Shown: one piece after another, positions 1-11,960 of the stretch
Position numbering within the stretch: position 1 is the stretch's first letter
Layout: the number at the start of each line of letters is the position of its first letter
Source of the DNA: Linnemannia elongata
Lineage: Eukaryota > Mortierellomycota > Mortierellomycetes > Mortierellales > Mortierellaceae
Length of the DNA stretch: 64,000 nucleotides
Direction: 5' to 3'
NCBI GenBank assembly: GCA_036320915.1
Contig: JAXBDG010000001.1
Span: 2,936,001 to 3,000,000 of the forward strand
Program-made: the position numbers and the translations under genes
Notes under the pieces: model-generated
What the model was told of the DNA's origin: nothing
The model's database searches: none
Seen by the model: only the letters and a program-made list of their open reading frames with translations

Positions 1-3000
1 GACCGCTGGGTGGGTGGACGTGGTTGTGGCTGTGAAGGTTGAGCAGTAGGCCGTCCTTGGGAAGGTTGGATAGCCACACTCGAAGCTGAAGCGGAAGAGG
101 AACTTGCTGAACTCTTCGTCGCATTTCGGCCTTTCACGGCGCCACGTGTCATAGCTACTTGGCGGTTCCTGAAGATCGAATCCAGAGCGCTTCTGGCAGG
201 GTTGTCAGACGTAGACTGGCGGCTCATGGGAAACCCGTGTTTGGGTGCCACCACTTCATCCTTGGGTGTTGTTATTGAGGTCGAACTTAAGGGCCCGTCA
301 TTTCCAGTCTGGGTAGCAGCAGAAAGATCCAGGCGATTAGGCTTCTGCAATATACCCATCGAGACAGATCTATGCAGTCCAGCTCTCTTGGAGCCACGGG
401 ATGGTCTTGGCGACTTCAAAAGACTTGTTTCCACGCCACACTTGACCGAAAGCTTCTCAACCACCTTTGGCAGTGCTGGTCCATAGTATCGCGCCACAGC
501 CCGGATGAAGAACTTTTTCGCAGGGTCCAAGTCCTTGCTTCGAGGAGTCTGAGGACTCAAGAATCCTGGTGCTGGTCGGTCCTCGACAACAGCCGAAATG
601 CAGAGTTCGTCCATGAAGTGGTTTGTCGTTTTGAGTGCGCCAGGATCCTTTTTGAACGGCCTGTTTTCCTCAAGGCCGTACTTGTTGATCAGCATCATAA
701 TATGAAGATTCTGTACAATTTGGATCTGGGTACTATTAAAAAAAGAATCGCTGGCCTTGGTGAGTCGGTCTGAGCATGCCAGCATGAAACACAACCTTAT
801 TTGCAAGCCTGCAGACAAAAGCACATACTCTTTGGTCTTTAGCTTCCTCACGAACATGCGCACATCGTTATCCTTGACGCTGGTGTTGACTCTGCCCTTC
901 CATGCGTCTAACTCTGGCCGCTCATCCTGCATGATGATGTACCGATCTTGAGTCCTAGTATCGGCTGATTTGCCAATGTTCAGCTCTTTGTCGATCTGTT
1001 TGTATTTGGACCCCAACTTTGAAGGCCAGATCCTTAAAAACTCGATCATAAACGCCACCAATTTCTGTTGAGCTTCTTTCAGCGGGACCGACAACTTTGC
1101 TGCTAAAACTGTAATCTCTTTGCTGGCAGCATTCAAACGCTTAACGTAATCCACCACCGTGTACTATTTCAGTAATAAAGAAAACGTGTTAACATCCTGT
1201 AGGTTAAGTGCTCCTGTAATAGGAAGAAATACGTCGACTTGCGTTTGAAATACATACGTCGTTATTATATAGATGCTTGATATAAGCCCTGCGAATGCCC
1301 AGGCAGAGATCGTCAATAGAATCCACAGGCTCCAACATGACGGCCATATGGTCATCCATGCTAACTGTGTCTCCTGGCAGTGGCTTTGACGGCGTTGGTC
1401 TACAGTATCGAGTAAAGAGAGATGTAAGAGGCTGCACGATCGATCAACCGATTACAGCTAATTTGGTTGCACATGGCTTTCGAGAGTGCCTTACTTTGAT
1501 TCGGTGATAGCAGTCGCGGTTTCCTGAACTGGTTTAAAAAACTCGGCAACATCGACGGGCATCTGTTCTAAGCCGTATGGCGTTCTGGATCGGTGCCGGC
1601 TGTGTTGTTGATCCACAAACGCTCCAATGGCTCCCAGTGACTTTTCCACCATGGCCATACTGAACGGTCTTGCCGAGGTCCTGTTGATATTCTTGCTCAA
1701 TGGCAAATCCTCCAGATACGAAAAGTCCTTCAGAATGTGCAAAGTTCCGCTTCCCTGGGTTCCGGAATATAGCAGCGCCTGTACCTGCTGGGTTCTTTCT
1801 AGCTCATCTGGGATCCTGTCAGTCTGTTCTTCCCCTGAATTCACACCGCGAAGCGTGATCTGGATGAGAAGAGCATCATTCTTGGAGCTCAGTGACCGAA
1901 GAAGGTACATAGCACGCTCGCACAAGACATCCTTATTGTTCCGTGGGAAGCACAACATAGAGTGAGAAATCCTGACTGAGTGCAAGCAAGTGCTCAATGA
2001 TATCGTCGGAATTCGCTTGACAACGTGCATCGATACAATTTGGTCCGCAAACGGGTTATCCAGATCTGAGAACGCCAAAGATGTAGAGATGTCAAACGAG
2101 CAGATGACTATGGGATAGAGGAAGAAAGCAGCAGTTGTCAGTTATTTGTGTTTATATTTGGGTCAAAAAAAAAAGCCGAAACATAAACCCTTGTTAGCCA
2201 ACTTACATTGTAGCGTATCGGTACACAAGAGTTCGCCAGACCACATCACCTTGACTGGGCGTGCTTCCGGGGAAAGGACGCTGGGCATAGATGGAATTGC
2301 TTGCCAACTCTCCTTGCTCATGGTCACGCCCAAACCAGGACTGATCTGCAAAGACCGGTAGGTCTGAAAAATGGTGGCAAACGAGTAAATATCTCTTGAT
2401 CCTGCGACTTCTGATAGGACGGTTTGAGGAATGATGTGGCCACCAAAAGCCCGCATGATCAATTCCAGAGTCGAACGAATGAGCAGTATTGCTGAGACCC
2501 TTGTCTGTGACTGTAACAGGTGAAAAGTCCATAGAACAGTCAGCATCACGTATAAATAGCTTTTGATTGGCAAGTACGAAAGTCCGGTTGTGATATGTCC
2601 GTACCTTGGCAGAGCTGGCGTCATCGTTCTTGGGGTTGGTGTCGATCCAACTCAAACTTGTCCGTTGATCCAGGAAGCGATCCCACAGGTGCTGCTCGAA
2701 AAACGTGTCCTTGATGCCTTTCAGGACATCCAGGATATCGGCCTTACGTGGTCCAAGCAAGTTGGTGTCGCTGGGCTTCTTGCCGTCCAGAAAATATGTC
2801 GTTTCTAACCACGATTGTGGTAAAGGTGATATCACGTAGATGTAGTTTCTGATGTTGACAGGCGGAAAGTGCTTCTGAAGCGATTGGGCACGCGCAAGAG
2901 TAGCAGAGGGTTTCATGGGCGACTGGTACGAGGCAATGTCGAGTCCAAAGTCGGCAAGAGAGTGCACGAGCTGACGCCGCAGATTGTAACATGGTGAACT

Positions 3001-3426
3001 GTGACCGATCGCCCCAACCTTGCTTGCCACGGTGGCTGTGGTTGGTGATGATGCAGCTTCACTCGCGACGATCTTGGTGTATTCCTGCACACAGTCCTCG
3101 ATGGTTTGCATATCCATGCTCCGTGGCATCCTCTTGGTGACAAGGCCAATCTCCTGAGTTCTACGAGAGTTGTAAAAGGTGAAGGTCCACTGAAACTTTG
3201 GGTCCATGTTGCATTGGAAGTACAACAGGACGCGGACGAGGGAGCGTTTGAGCAAGGTTGCAGCACGTCTGGCGACGTGAGCATTAGACGAGGTTGAGAA
3301 GGAGTTTTTGTCGACATGGGGAAGATGGGTGTCGATGATGAAGACGACGTTTATGGGAGTCTTTCCTGAGGATCCAGCTAGTGCGGATGAGGATGAGGAA
3401 AGTGCGCCCAGGGGTAGAGGCAGCAT
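1..3426 (-). CDS. Treslin/TICRR-Sld3-like DNA replication initiation protein (partial)
   Basis: Probable replication-origin firing factor of the Treslin/Sld3 family, which brings Cdc45 to the loaded MCM helicase. Proposed exons: 3426-2605, 2510-2207, 2107-1495, 1431-1258 and 1163 to the left edge, where the frame is still open, so the C terminus is missing. The first exon reads INVVFIIDTHLP and later QWTFTFYNSRR, resembling the N-terminal domain of animal Treslin. The last exon carries the helical Sld3/Treslin core (VRMFVRKLKTKEYVL, LQIRLCFMLA, then HFMDELCISAV and FFIRAVARYYGPALPK), followed by a Ser/Pro-rich tail. The start at 3426 is preferred because the family begins just before the first strand; an upstream in-frame ATG lies at 3540. 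Frame continuity between exons 3 and 4 (1495 to 1431) is not perfect by eye, so that junction may be wrong. Family call is by motif recognition only. Confidence 0.62.
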
Positions 3427-4153
3427 TAGGACATTCGAGCGGCAAGGAGGGCGAGGCGAGTCGAGGCGAAGTGGGTTGGTCCTGGTGCAGGCAAAAGGCA
3501 AAGAAGAGGTTCCTGGAAAAGATGCGGAAACAAACAACAAAGCCTAATGGGGACTTTGATCAAATCGAGTGTGACTTCGCTCCCCGCTCTTTTCATTTCA
3601 AATGCCTATCTCGCAGCCCTACCATCTTACTTGCATGGTCATGTACAAAGGATGTAACAGTTCGATAGATACGACATTAGGGTAAAAGTACACATATTGT
3701 TCCTTTAATATGGCAACTCTTCTTCACTCCACTTGCAGCTGGAATGGATTCGGGTGGCAGGACGATGGCTAAAAACAAAGAAAGGTTTGAGAGTAATAGG
3801 AGTAGAACGGGTTAATAAAGAGACAGTCAATTGAGAAAAGGAAGGAGGATGGATCGGAAAAAATACTTTGCATTTTTGTGCCTAGGATGCGTGTGACAAA
3901 AGTGCTCTCTCCCTCTTTGTCCTTTGCCTATCACACCCTCCCTCTCTCTCTCTATCATTCTTTTGTTCTCTTCACGGCTGCACTTTCACCTCCTCCTCTT
4001 CCTCCTCTCACTTTCTCCTTTCTCCTCTTTTGCCTGCACATTCATCACGGACAACAAACATTCACACACAACACACGCCTACACACACAAAGACTAACAC
4101 AGGCAACCTCAGCACCACTCCCAACTTTACACAACCCAACTCAAACCCACAAC
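3427..4153. other. Divergent intergenic region
   Basis: Shared upstream region of the Treslin-like gene (leftward) and the STB6-like gene (rightward). From about 3905 it is strongly CT-rich and then CA-rich (ACACAC-type runs near 4060-4100), the usual look of a fungal promoter and 5' leader. No convincing gene is seen. Confidence 0.5.
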
Positions 4154-7100
4154 ATGCCATTCACACCTGGGAGCTACGTCTTCTGCGAACGAAGGCGCAT
4201 CAGCGACATCTGTTACGGCATTGAAGGCATCCGCATCGACCACGAGGAGACTATTCTAGAAGGCTACCAGATATACCTTGTGGAGCAATGGTAACAGCCC
4301 GTCAAAACCAGCACCTACGGCAAGGCACTCATGTGGAATGACAAAGGGCACAGGGTTTAACCAGCAAGCTATCTGTCTCTCTTCTAGGGCCATAGAGAGA
4401 AACCGTGAGGTCGCCACAGCAGTATCCTTCACCGGCGATCCAATTCACCAGGTACAGTGGACTTAAGGCAACAGCGTAAAGGAGGCACGGTTGTATAAAG
4501 CGGCAATTGCTAACACGTTTGCTTTTGGCAACTCATAGATCTTGGTTACCTCTATCACGATTGAACACCCGAACGTCCATTGCCCAAGACTGGAAAAAGT
4601 GTTTGAAAAGCTGAGGAAGGAAGGGGCAAAACCAAAGGAGGCAAGTCTACGTCTGTCTGTCACTCTTTTTGTTTGCTGTCAATGTGGAAACAAGAGTTTG
4701 GAAGTCATGGAAGCTAACTGTCGATGGTGTGGTACTTTGCTCATGACCTTTTTTTAGACGCCATATGGCCAGCTCTTTGTCACCAACCTCAGCTTGTTCA
4801 CTTCGTCACTAAACATCGTCCTGGTGCCGAAGCAAGGAGACTTTGACTACTATCAACAGCGATTCTACTTGAATCTGAACCTCAGGAGGATGGGATGCAG
4901 TGGTAGAAGTGCGCTCACGTCCAAGTCACCAAGGTATTTTCCCTTTCCTTGTTTGATGATGCCGCTTTTCAGGACTTGAGCGCCAAGTAGATCGAACTGT
5001 GCAATACACTGACACGTTGTTTCTTCCCCCTCCCCTCCCTGGTCAAATGTCTAGTGATGCACAGCGGGAAAAGTTCAATCAGCTCTACAAGATCTCGGAC
5101 TCTACGGACTTTGAAGTCACTGTGTTGCGACTGGTCGTGTTGGTGCAGAATTGCTTGTACATCTTTGGGCTATTCAACCTCCAGGACGTAGATGGGCTGT
5201 TGTGCAATGCCACAGAAAAGGGCCTCGAAGTATACTACGACACATTCCTCAAATCAACATTTCAGGTACAAAGCTTGCATCCATCCTTCGCGCCATGCCT
5301 GCAGCCGCCTCAGAGCGAACGCCAAGACTGTCTTGACCACTGTCTAAGCAAAACTTTTATCGCTTTTGTAGAAATTCCCAACGCCGGATAATGTCCTTGA
5401 CCCAAATGTACTCGCTGGAATGTTCAGCAAACTGTCCAACGTCAGAGGAAAACTTCAGCACATGGTCAACAATGTAAGGATCCAATTTCATCGACCTTTA
5501 TAGCATTGAAGGTCATGGAGGCGTTCACTTCCGCGTGCTTACCATCCGTCAATTACTTTTCTCATTTCTCGTTTTCGATAGGTGCCCAAAGACCCGTTTG
5601 CTGAACCCGTGGCATTTCTCAATGCTGTTAAGGCATTTCAGGTACGACTGTGAAGAGGGTTGTATCAGTAATACTGTCAGGCTTAACACAAGCACCATTC
5701 TCACCAAATTGTTAGGACTTATTAGATCAAGAAACCTGATCTGAAGGCATGCTTTTTGGACGCTAAGACAGTGGAGGCGATATCAGCGGCTTACCAGTCA
5801 TCGTTCAACCCTCAAGGTCTCAAGGTGCACAAGGTCCTGAAATCCAAGATCGAGGATTTTTCAGGAATGACGGCCGTGAACCCAGAGGGCGAGACGACAG
5901 ATCTGGAAGTGTTTGCAAAACACATCACCACCGACTCACTTAAGCAGGTCTGGAAGGGCAAGACAAAGCAGAAAACGGACGTGGCCGATGCACTAGCAAA
6001 CGGAGACTGGCTGACTGGAGGAAAAGAACTGGGCAAAAGTTTGGTCCGCGGTCTTGCCAAAACTGTAAGTTCGAACAAGAGGGAGGTGTTTTGTCGCAGG
6101 ATTGTCAAGCATCTGTGGACCGTGCTTTCTGTTGCTAACAGTGATGATATTTTTTGTCCGGATTATAGACGAGGGACACCAAGAATGCTTCACAGTCATT
6201 GAAAAGTATCGCAGGGTAAGTCTTCTTTCTGGTCACGAACAAGGCATAGGAGACGCTCATAAAAACTTTTAACATTGGTCTGCTCCTTGTTATGTAATTA
6301 CAGGGGCAAGAATCGGCAGTCGTTGGTACTCCCAAAAGGCAAGCAAGTAAATCCTTTAGCCAACATCAAAGAAGGAACCTACACCGAAGATACACTCGTC
6401 CCATCATGGCCACAGGATCGTAAGTGTTACTGCACACCTTGCATTGGTGCTTTCTTGGGCCTGATCGGACTATTACCTTAATTATGATGCTAAAGTTCAC
6501 TCAACCTCTTGTTTAATAGACACAAGCCCAAAATCGGACGACGAAAAGAATGAAGGGTGTGACTCGGATGAAGGGGTATCGACCGTGGTACAACAGTCTA
6601 CAACCAACCTTAATGCACCACCAGAAGAAGAAACCAATCTCACAGCCATCGGCGAACCTTCACAGCAACCAGCTTCACTCGCAGTCGTGCCATCTCTCGA
6701 TACCCTCAACTCGCTCTTCTCACAAAAGCCAGAACCGCGCGGCCAACCAGAAATTGTTGCGTTCTATCTGGACAAGAAGAACCATCCTCCAGGCAGGAAG
6801 AGATCGACGTCCATGTCGGGTTTGGTTGGGCAGGAGAGGCTTCTGGGCTATCGAACTGAGGGTGCAAGGAGCACAGGCGGCATCCCAGGGATCACAATTG
6901 GTCCATATAGAAAGATTGTCAAACATCCGGCTTACAGGAAACGGTCTCAATCGTACTCGTGCGTGGACTGCAAGGACTCTAGTCTTAAACCACTGAAAAG
7001 GTAGTATTTTTTGCAACCGTGGCAGTGGGCTTGCACATCCTTGATTTGTTGATCTTGTTCGCTGACAACTCGTTTTTTTTTTTTTGCTACTTAGCGTCGT

Positions 7101-8303
7101 GGTGGAGTGTGACACACAGAGCTATTACTCGTACCAACTGCTGAAGGAGAAGGAAGAAACCTTGAAGAACGTGTTCAACAGAATGCAGGTACGACGGAGA
7201 TTATCGATCTGATCAGATTGCCTGGCCTTCAATTGGAGACCAGCAATGTTAACAACTCTTTGGTTTATTTTGCTGGGCTGATAGGCAATGGAGAAAGAAT
7301 TTTCTACGCAACTGGATTCATTGAAGGCCATCCTTGCCAATCGTGGAAAACAGTTTGAGGTATGACAGAAAAAGAACAAAAAAAAAAGTTGCAAATTCTA
7401 ATTGCTCACGTTTGAACATTGAGTAGAGCCATATGCATGTTGCTGAAAGTTTTATTTTTATCTCTCAATTTTGTTTTCACGCTTATCTGGATCAAATAGG
7501 AGATTGAACATGAAGCTGCAGAGATCTTGGCGGAACGGCGTGATCTATTGGCAGAAGTCCGGGAGAAGGAGCACGCAACTCAGCGCTCTGTATACCATCT
7601 CGAGGGCATGGTCGGAAAGTTGGTCGAGATGCGTGATTTTACTGGAGCGTTCTTCAACAAGATATCTTATCTTGATACCAAACTGCCGGTATCGCAGAGA
7701 CGACTCGCATTATGGATGGACAAGCTGCAGGCGCTTCAGTCGCAGTGGTTTCGAACCATTGGCCGGTACATGGTGGTCTATGCGCCCAGTGGTATCAAGG
7801 GTCGGTTTGTGGATTGGGAGCGAGACGTTCAGATTGCAGCGATGAAAGCTCGGGAATTGAGAGGAGAGGTAGGCGATATTCAACTCGGCGGAGCACCTTC
7901 TTCCCCTCCGACTGTTTCTACAACTGCCACGAGTGCATCAACGGCATGCTCTTCGACCACAGCTGAAACAAGTCCCACAGTCGGTGCGTCAACAGCACGG
8001 TCCGTGTCCATGTCGTCTGCAGCAAGTTCGGGTCCACTAGGATTATTCTCTCGCAGCGGGTTGAAGAGGTCGACTGGCGGCGACAGTTCTTGTGGGGGTT
8101 CGTCGTACATGGTCACACCTCAATCGCTCAAGACTGAGGGCAAGGACTCCGAGAAGGATGTCCGACGGTTCCTTCAGCGGACGACGACGGCACATGAGGG
8201 TCTTTATGGAATTGAAGAACAAGAACATGACAGCCCGGCCGAGCCTCTCTCGTCGACTCTCTCTCGGTCAGGGACTGAACCTCTTTTTCCTGCACATCAT
8301 TAA
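4154..8303 (+). CDS. STB6/STB2-like protein (SIN3-associated family)
   Basis: Predicted protein of 935 residues from 14 exons: 4154-4290, 4388-4451, 4539-4640, 4758-4933, 5055-5265, 5372-5473, 5582-5641, 5726-6064, 6169-6215, 6304-6419, 6520-7000, 7095-7188, 7285-7359 and 7500-8303; all phases agree. The N terminus has GYQIYLVEQW followed by VSFTGDP and then TPYGQLFVTNLS and LRRMGCSGRSAL, which I recognise as the conserved N-terminal region of fungal Stb2/Stb6 proteins. A coiled-coil and helical region (LLKEKEETLKNVFNRMQ onward) precedes a Ser/Thr-rich tail. Yeast members bind the Sin3 deacetylase complex; a role in transcription here is inferred. The intron after exon 3 has a GC donor (GAG|GCAAGT), a permitted minority type. 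Exact function is unknown. Confidence 0.68.
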
Positions 8304-8643
8304 AGCCCATGATGAAATAAGGAAAGTTGAGTTTCCTTATTTTGCTCATCCTATGCATGTGGGTCATGTTTGTGTCTTGCATTTTTGTTGTTGTGGAAAA
8401 AAAAAATCTGGGAAGGTGCTTAACGTGTGGAGAGCAATAAAACGATAGGGTTGGTCATGCGGCCAATGCCAACCTTGGAGTGGGCGCTTCCAAGATGTTC
8501 TCACAGATCTATATTGTCCTGTTCAACCATGTGTGAGAGGTTGATGAGAAGAGTGGAGGAGAATCTTGCTGCCGAGTTGGTACGTTTGATATTCATGTGT
8601 GAGTGCCTTTGATTTTCAGACCTTTTTTATGACTACCCCGCTC

Positions 8644-8673
8644 ATGATGATGATGATGATGATGATGATGATA
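8644..8673. repeat. (ATG)n trinucleotide microsatellite
   Basis: Ten consecutive ATG/TGA/GAT units in non-coding DNA downstream of the STB6-like gene. The array is perfect, so it is probably length-variable between strains. Confidence 0.9.
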
Positions 8674-8882
8674 GGAAGAGGTTAATAAGGGTTTGCGAGA
8701 CCCGACAAGGAGGTCCTCATTCCATCATCAAAGGTTGAACAAGGTTTCAATTCCAGAAGAGAAGGTAGAGAAGGGTAAAGGAAAAAAGTAGGGTCGGTGC
8801 GGGTGCACAGTATGCCGATTAAGCTGCACTATGTGCCACGATACCTGTGATAAGCCCCTTCTGCCCGGTAAGATCCACTTTT

Positions 8883-9223
8883 GGACGATGCGATGTGAAA
8901 CCTTTTTTGTCTCTTCTCCCAGTGTCCCATCGGAATTGGTCGTGTCGGGTGTGTATTTGTGTGTGCGACAGACAACGACGGACGAGGCCGATTCTTTACG
9001 GAGTTCGAATCTCAGGGGAACACAAACGAAGATTATTTTTTTTTTTTTAGAGCGGACGATGCGATGTGAAACCTTTTTTGTCTCTTCTCCCAGTGTCCCA
9101 TCGGAATTGGTCGTGTCGGGTGTGTATTTGTGTGTGCGACAGACAACGACGGACGAGGCCGATTCTTTACGGAGTTCGAATCTCAGGGGAACACAAACGA
9201 AGATTATTTTTTTTTTTTAGAGC
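8883..9223. repeat. 171-bp perfect tandem duplication with tRNA-like 3' end
   Basis: Copy 1 is 8883-9053 and copy 2 is 9054-9223. The copies are identical by eye except for one T in the terminal T-run. Each has AGTTCGAATCTC, a good match to an RNA polymerase III B box, then GGGGAACAC and a run of 13-14 T about 20 bases later, which could serve as a pol III terminator. GTGTCCC upstream could pair imperfectly with GGGAACAC, recalling a degenerate tRNA acceptor stem. An internal T6 run argues against a simple full-length transcript. A decayed tRNA or tRNA-derived short element is possible; no cloverleaf could be drawn. Confidence 0.75.
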
Positions 9224-9410
9224 ATTGCAGTGCGTTGATGGTAAAACGAACGGCTTACGGCTTGGCCCAATCTTCATTTAAGAGGAGAGACTTTCGCCCA
9301 GGTACCTACCATCACTCTTCTTTTTTCTTTTTATTTTCTTCAAAAACAACAACAGCAACAACATAACACACATCCCCACCAACAAATAATACAACAAAAC
9401 ATAACCAACA

Positions 9411-10271
9411 ATGCTCAGCTACACAATGTACACAACCATCGACCCCACAGTGGTCCCTCCCATGGTCAACATCGAAGAACGCGGCCGTCGCCTCCACAAC
9501 AACAACACCACCTCAACCTCACCCTCCTCCTCAACCTACGCCTCAGACGAAGAAGACGACCACATCGAGCCTCTGAAATCCAGCAGCCGTCGAAACTCCA
9601 TCCTTAACTTCTGCTACGGCCTCCCTACCTCCTCAACCTCAAACTCTCGGTCCAACTCTCGAACTCGCTCCCGGTCAAGATCTCGTCCCAACATCAAGAT
9701 CCAAGATGCCCCCGATGCCGCCGCCGTTCTGTATTCACTTGCTACTAGGGCTCCTATTATTCCTGCATCGCCCAAGCAGAGTGCAAATAACTCTCGTCGT
9801 TCCTCGGTCGAGGTGAGGGAGGATTATGCAGAATTGCTCGAGGAGCGGTCCCGCCCTTCGTCTCGTGTCAACTCTCGTGCCAACAGTCGCAGCAACAGCC
9901 GTATTAGGGACCCACATCACTCTCACCCTCACCACTCGCACTCGCACGACCACACCCACTTGACCTTCAATAACCTCAACTTCAACAAAGATAGCAAGAA
10001 GGAAAAGGATGATCACTGTGGAAGCGACTGTGCGACCTGCACAAACTGCAACACTATCAAGGATACTGTTCTCGAACTCGATGAATCCAACACCCCCAGT
10101 AGGATCCAGAAACCTCGTCGCAAGTCTCACGAGATCACAGGACCTTATGATACAGTTGTTGATAGCAGCAGCGAGGAGGAGTCCCAGAAAGTTGATGGGG
10201 TCGTCCCTGCTGTCCCTGCGGATAGCATTGAGCGCAAGCTGGGATTTGACATGAGTCTCCTCTCCTTCTAA
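9411..10271 (+). CDS. Ser/Arg-rich protein of unknown function
   Basis: Single-exon open frame of 286 residues; the ATG follows a CAACAA-rich leader with an AACAATG context. The product is low-complexity. It has an RS-dipeptide run near residues 80-94, a second SR/NSR run around 150-170, a His-rich stretch (HHSHPHHSHSHDH) and a small Cys cluster (CGSDCATCTNC) that could bind metal. The C-terminal part has RRKSHEITGPYDTVV, which weakly resembles the RKSSDMTGEYGEVI segment of the protein at 15378-15866. I do not recognise a named family. The next two Ser/Arg-rich genes in this neighbourhood are clear paralogues of each other, and this one may be a diverged member. Confidence 0.7.
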   Translation: MLSYTMYTTIDPTVVPPMVNIEERGRRLHNNNTTSTSPSSSTYASDEEDDHIEPLKSSSRRNSILNFCYGLPTSSTSNSRSNSRTRSRSRSRPNIKIQDAPDAAAVLYSLATRAPIIPASPKQSANNSRRSSVEVREDYAELLEERSRPSSRVNSRANSRSNSRIRDPHHSHPHHSHSHDHTHLTFNNLNFNKDSKKEKDDHCGSDCATCTNCNTIKDTVLELDESNTPSRIQKPRRKSHEITGPYDTVVDSSSEEESQKVDGVVPAVPADSIERKLGFDMSLLSF

Positions 10272-10424
10272 ACGAAAGTTTTTCTATCACATTCCTCTCA
10301 TTCGTCCACCCTCCTCCTTTTGTTACCCCCCGCGCCAAACTTGTAAAACCACCTAATATACCAAATAAAACAAATGTATTGCACAAAAAGGACATTTTAA
10401 TTACCATGTCTCTCCATGAACTCT

Positions 10425-11960
10425 TCACTCTGACGAATACTTGCTCTCATAGGCAATGGTATTATGAAGCTCGCCAATAGTCTCAATCTCACAGACAACA
10501 TGATCACCATGCTGCAAGTAAATTGGAGGATCCCGCTTAAAGCCCACTCCCTCGGGTGTGCCTGTCAGGATAACATCCCCAGGCATCAGTGTCGTCGACT
10601 GGCTCAAGAAGGCAATCTATTCGTGTATGCATGGATGAATGTATGTAATGTGTTATGCGAAAGATGCAAGGGAACTTGATATGTTTAGGATTTCTAATAC
10701 CCATTCCTGTCCCCCACCACCCCCATGCAAGACACCCACACATGTACCCATCTCATTTTCTTAACTCAAACCGCCTCCAAATGCGAAATGAGAAATGAAC
10801 GAAAAAAAGCGAGGGAGTCGTCTTACCAAACGGGGAACGTTGAAGATCATATCCGAGGTAGAAGAGTCCTGCATGAGTTTGCCGTTCAATCTGGTCTTGA
10901 TACGAAGTTGGTTGGGGTCCTTAATCAGGTCCTTCGAGACCAGACATGGCCCCAGGGGTGCGAAGGTGTCGAATGATTTGCTGAAGCACCATTGTCCTGA
11001 GCCCAAGTTGTTGCCCTGCCACTTGCGTGTGCTAATGTCGTTCCCCACCGTGTATCCTAGGAAACGTGAACAATTGGCGACAAGAAAATGTGTGAATTGC
11101 TTGCCTGCCCGGGACGTTACAAAAGCGAGCACTTATCCAATTGACAACAAAAAAAAACGGGGAATACGTCCCACACACAAAAAAAAAAAAAAAAAAAAAA
11201 AAAAAATGCCAGTAAAGCGCAACGAAAAAATTAGCACTTACCGAGGACATAGTCGAGCGCATGCTCCTCCTTGACGTTCTTACATTTCTTTCCCATAACA
11301 ACCGCAAGCTCGCACTCATAATCCGCCTGATTATTCTCCGCGATCGAAGGAATCACCACAGGCTTGAAAGGATCCTGGAGGGACGTCGCAGGCTTCATGA
11401 ACAGAATCGGGTTCTTGGGGATCGGCATCTTGGTCTCCTCAGCATGCTTTGCATAATTAAGTCCAATACAACGAAAGACAGGGACATAGGGGAGAGGGGA
11501 GAGCAACTTTGCAACAGGGACGACAGTCTCAGTGACAGAGGAAGCGGAGGGGGAATAGATGTCACCAGTGATGACTTTGGCCGTGAGGGAGGTTTGGTCT
11601 CCGGCGGAGGCCGTAAGATTGGCGGATGCCTTTGGCCAGGTCATAGGGGACTGTGGTTCGCCTGTGTAGACCTTACCGTCCTTGCCTAGGAACCTGTAAA
11701 GGAGATAAGGAGGACGCGTTAGTGGGCTAGGATAGTGATAAAGGGGAGATACAAACAGCTGTTTTGAGAAACACAAGTTGGTCTCTTTTTTTTACCTGAT
11801 GAGACGCGTCCAGGGGCGCTGTTGTCATTGCGCGCGAAGAGAGAAGAGATGGTGAGTTGAATGAACGTCCTAAATGGTAATGCAGCTATTCGTCCTGGTT
11901 CCACTAGTTCGTTTCCCGCTTTGTTGTTGTTCCTACCAATACTTGCAATGAAGGGCGCAT
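10425..11960 (-). CDS. Fumarylacetoacetate hydrolase (FAH) domain protein, FAHD2-like
   Basis: Predicted 304-residue enzyme from five exons: 11960-11943, 11818-11796, 11693-11242, 11056-10827 and 10616-10425. The FAH fold is clear: RCIGLNYAKHAEE, PILFMKPATSL, then the acidic metal-binding motif DYECELAVVMGKK, YTVGNDISTRKWQ, KSFDTFAPLGPCLV, and GDVILTGTPEGVGF near the C terminus. Order and length match FAHD2/FAHD1-type proteins (oxaloacetate decarboxylase or acylpyruvase-like hydrolases); the exact substrate cannot be told. The 18-nt first coding exon and 23-nt second exon were chosen because frame WTRLIRF otherwise has a stop directly upstream; this 5' end is the least certain part. The intron at 11057-11241 holds a 28-base A-run. 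Confidence 0.85.

Larger units (their letters stand above)
8304..9410. other. Intergenic region with microsatellite and tandem duplication
   Basis: About 1.1 kb without a convincing gene. It contains a (GAT)n/(ATG)n microsatellite, the 171-bp tandem duplication annotated separately, and a CA/AC-rich leader from about 9340 that belongs to the next gene. Confidence 0.6.

Noticed and set aside
8831..9220. Plus-strand frame of 129 codons with two identical halves
   Set aside because: It is created by the 171-bp tandem duplication; the peptide has no domain-like features and the unit reads through T-runs as Phe tracts.
9735..10130. Minus-strand frame of 131 codons
   Set aside because: Antisense of the Ser/Arg-rich gene at 9411-10271; biased codons on the plus strand generate the open antisense frame.
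11179..11206. A28 run considered as a retroposon tail
   Set aside because: It lies inside an intron of the FAH gene, and no flanking target duplication or element body is visible.
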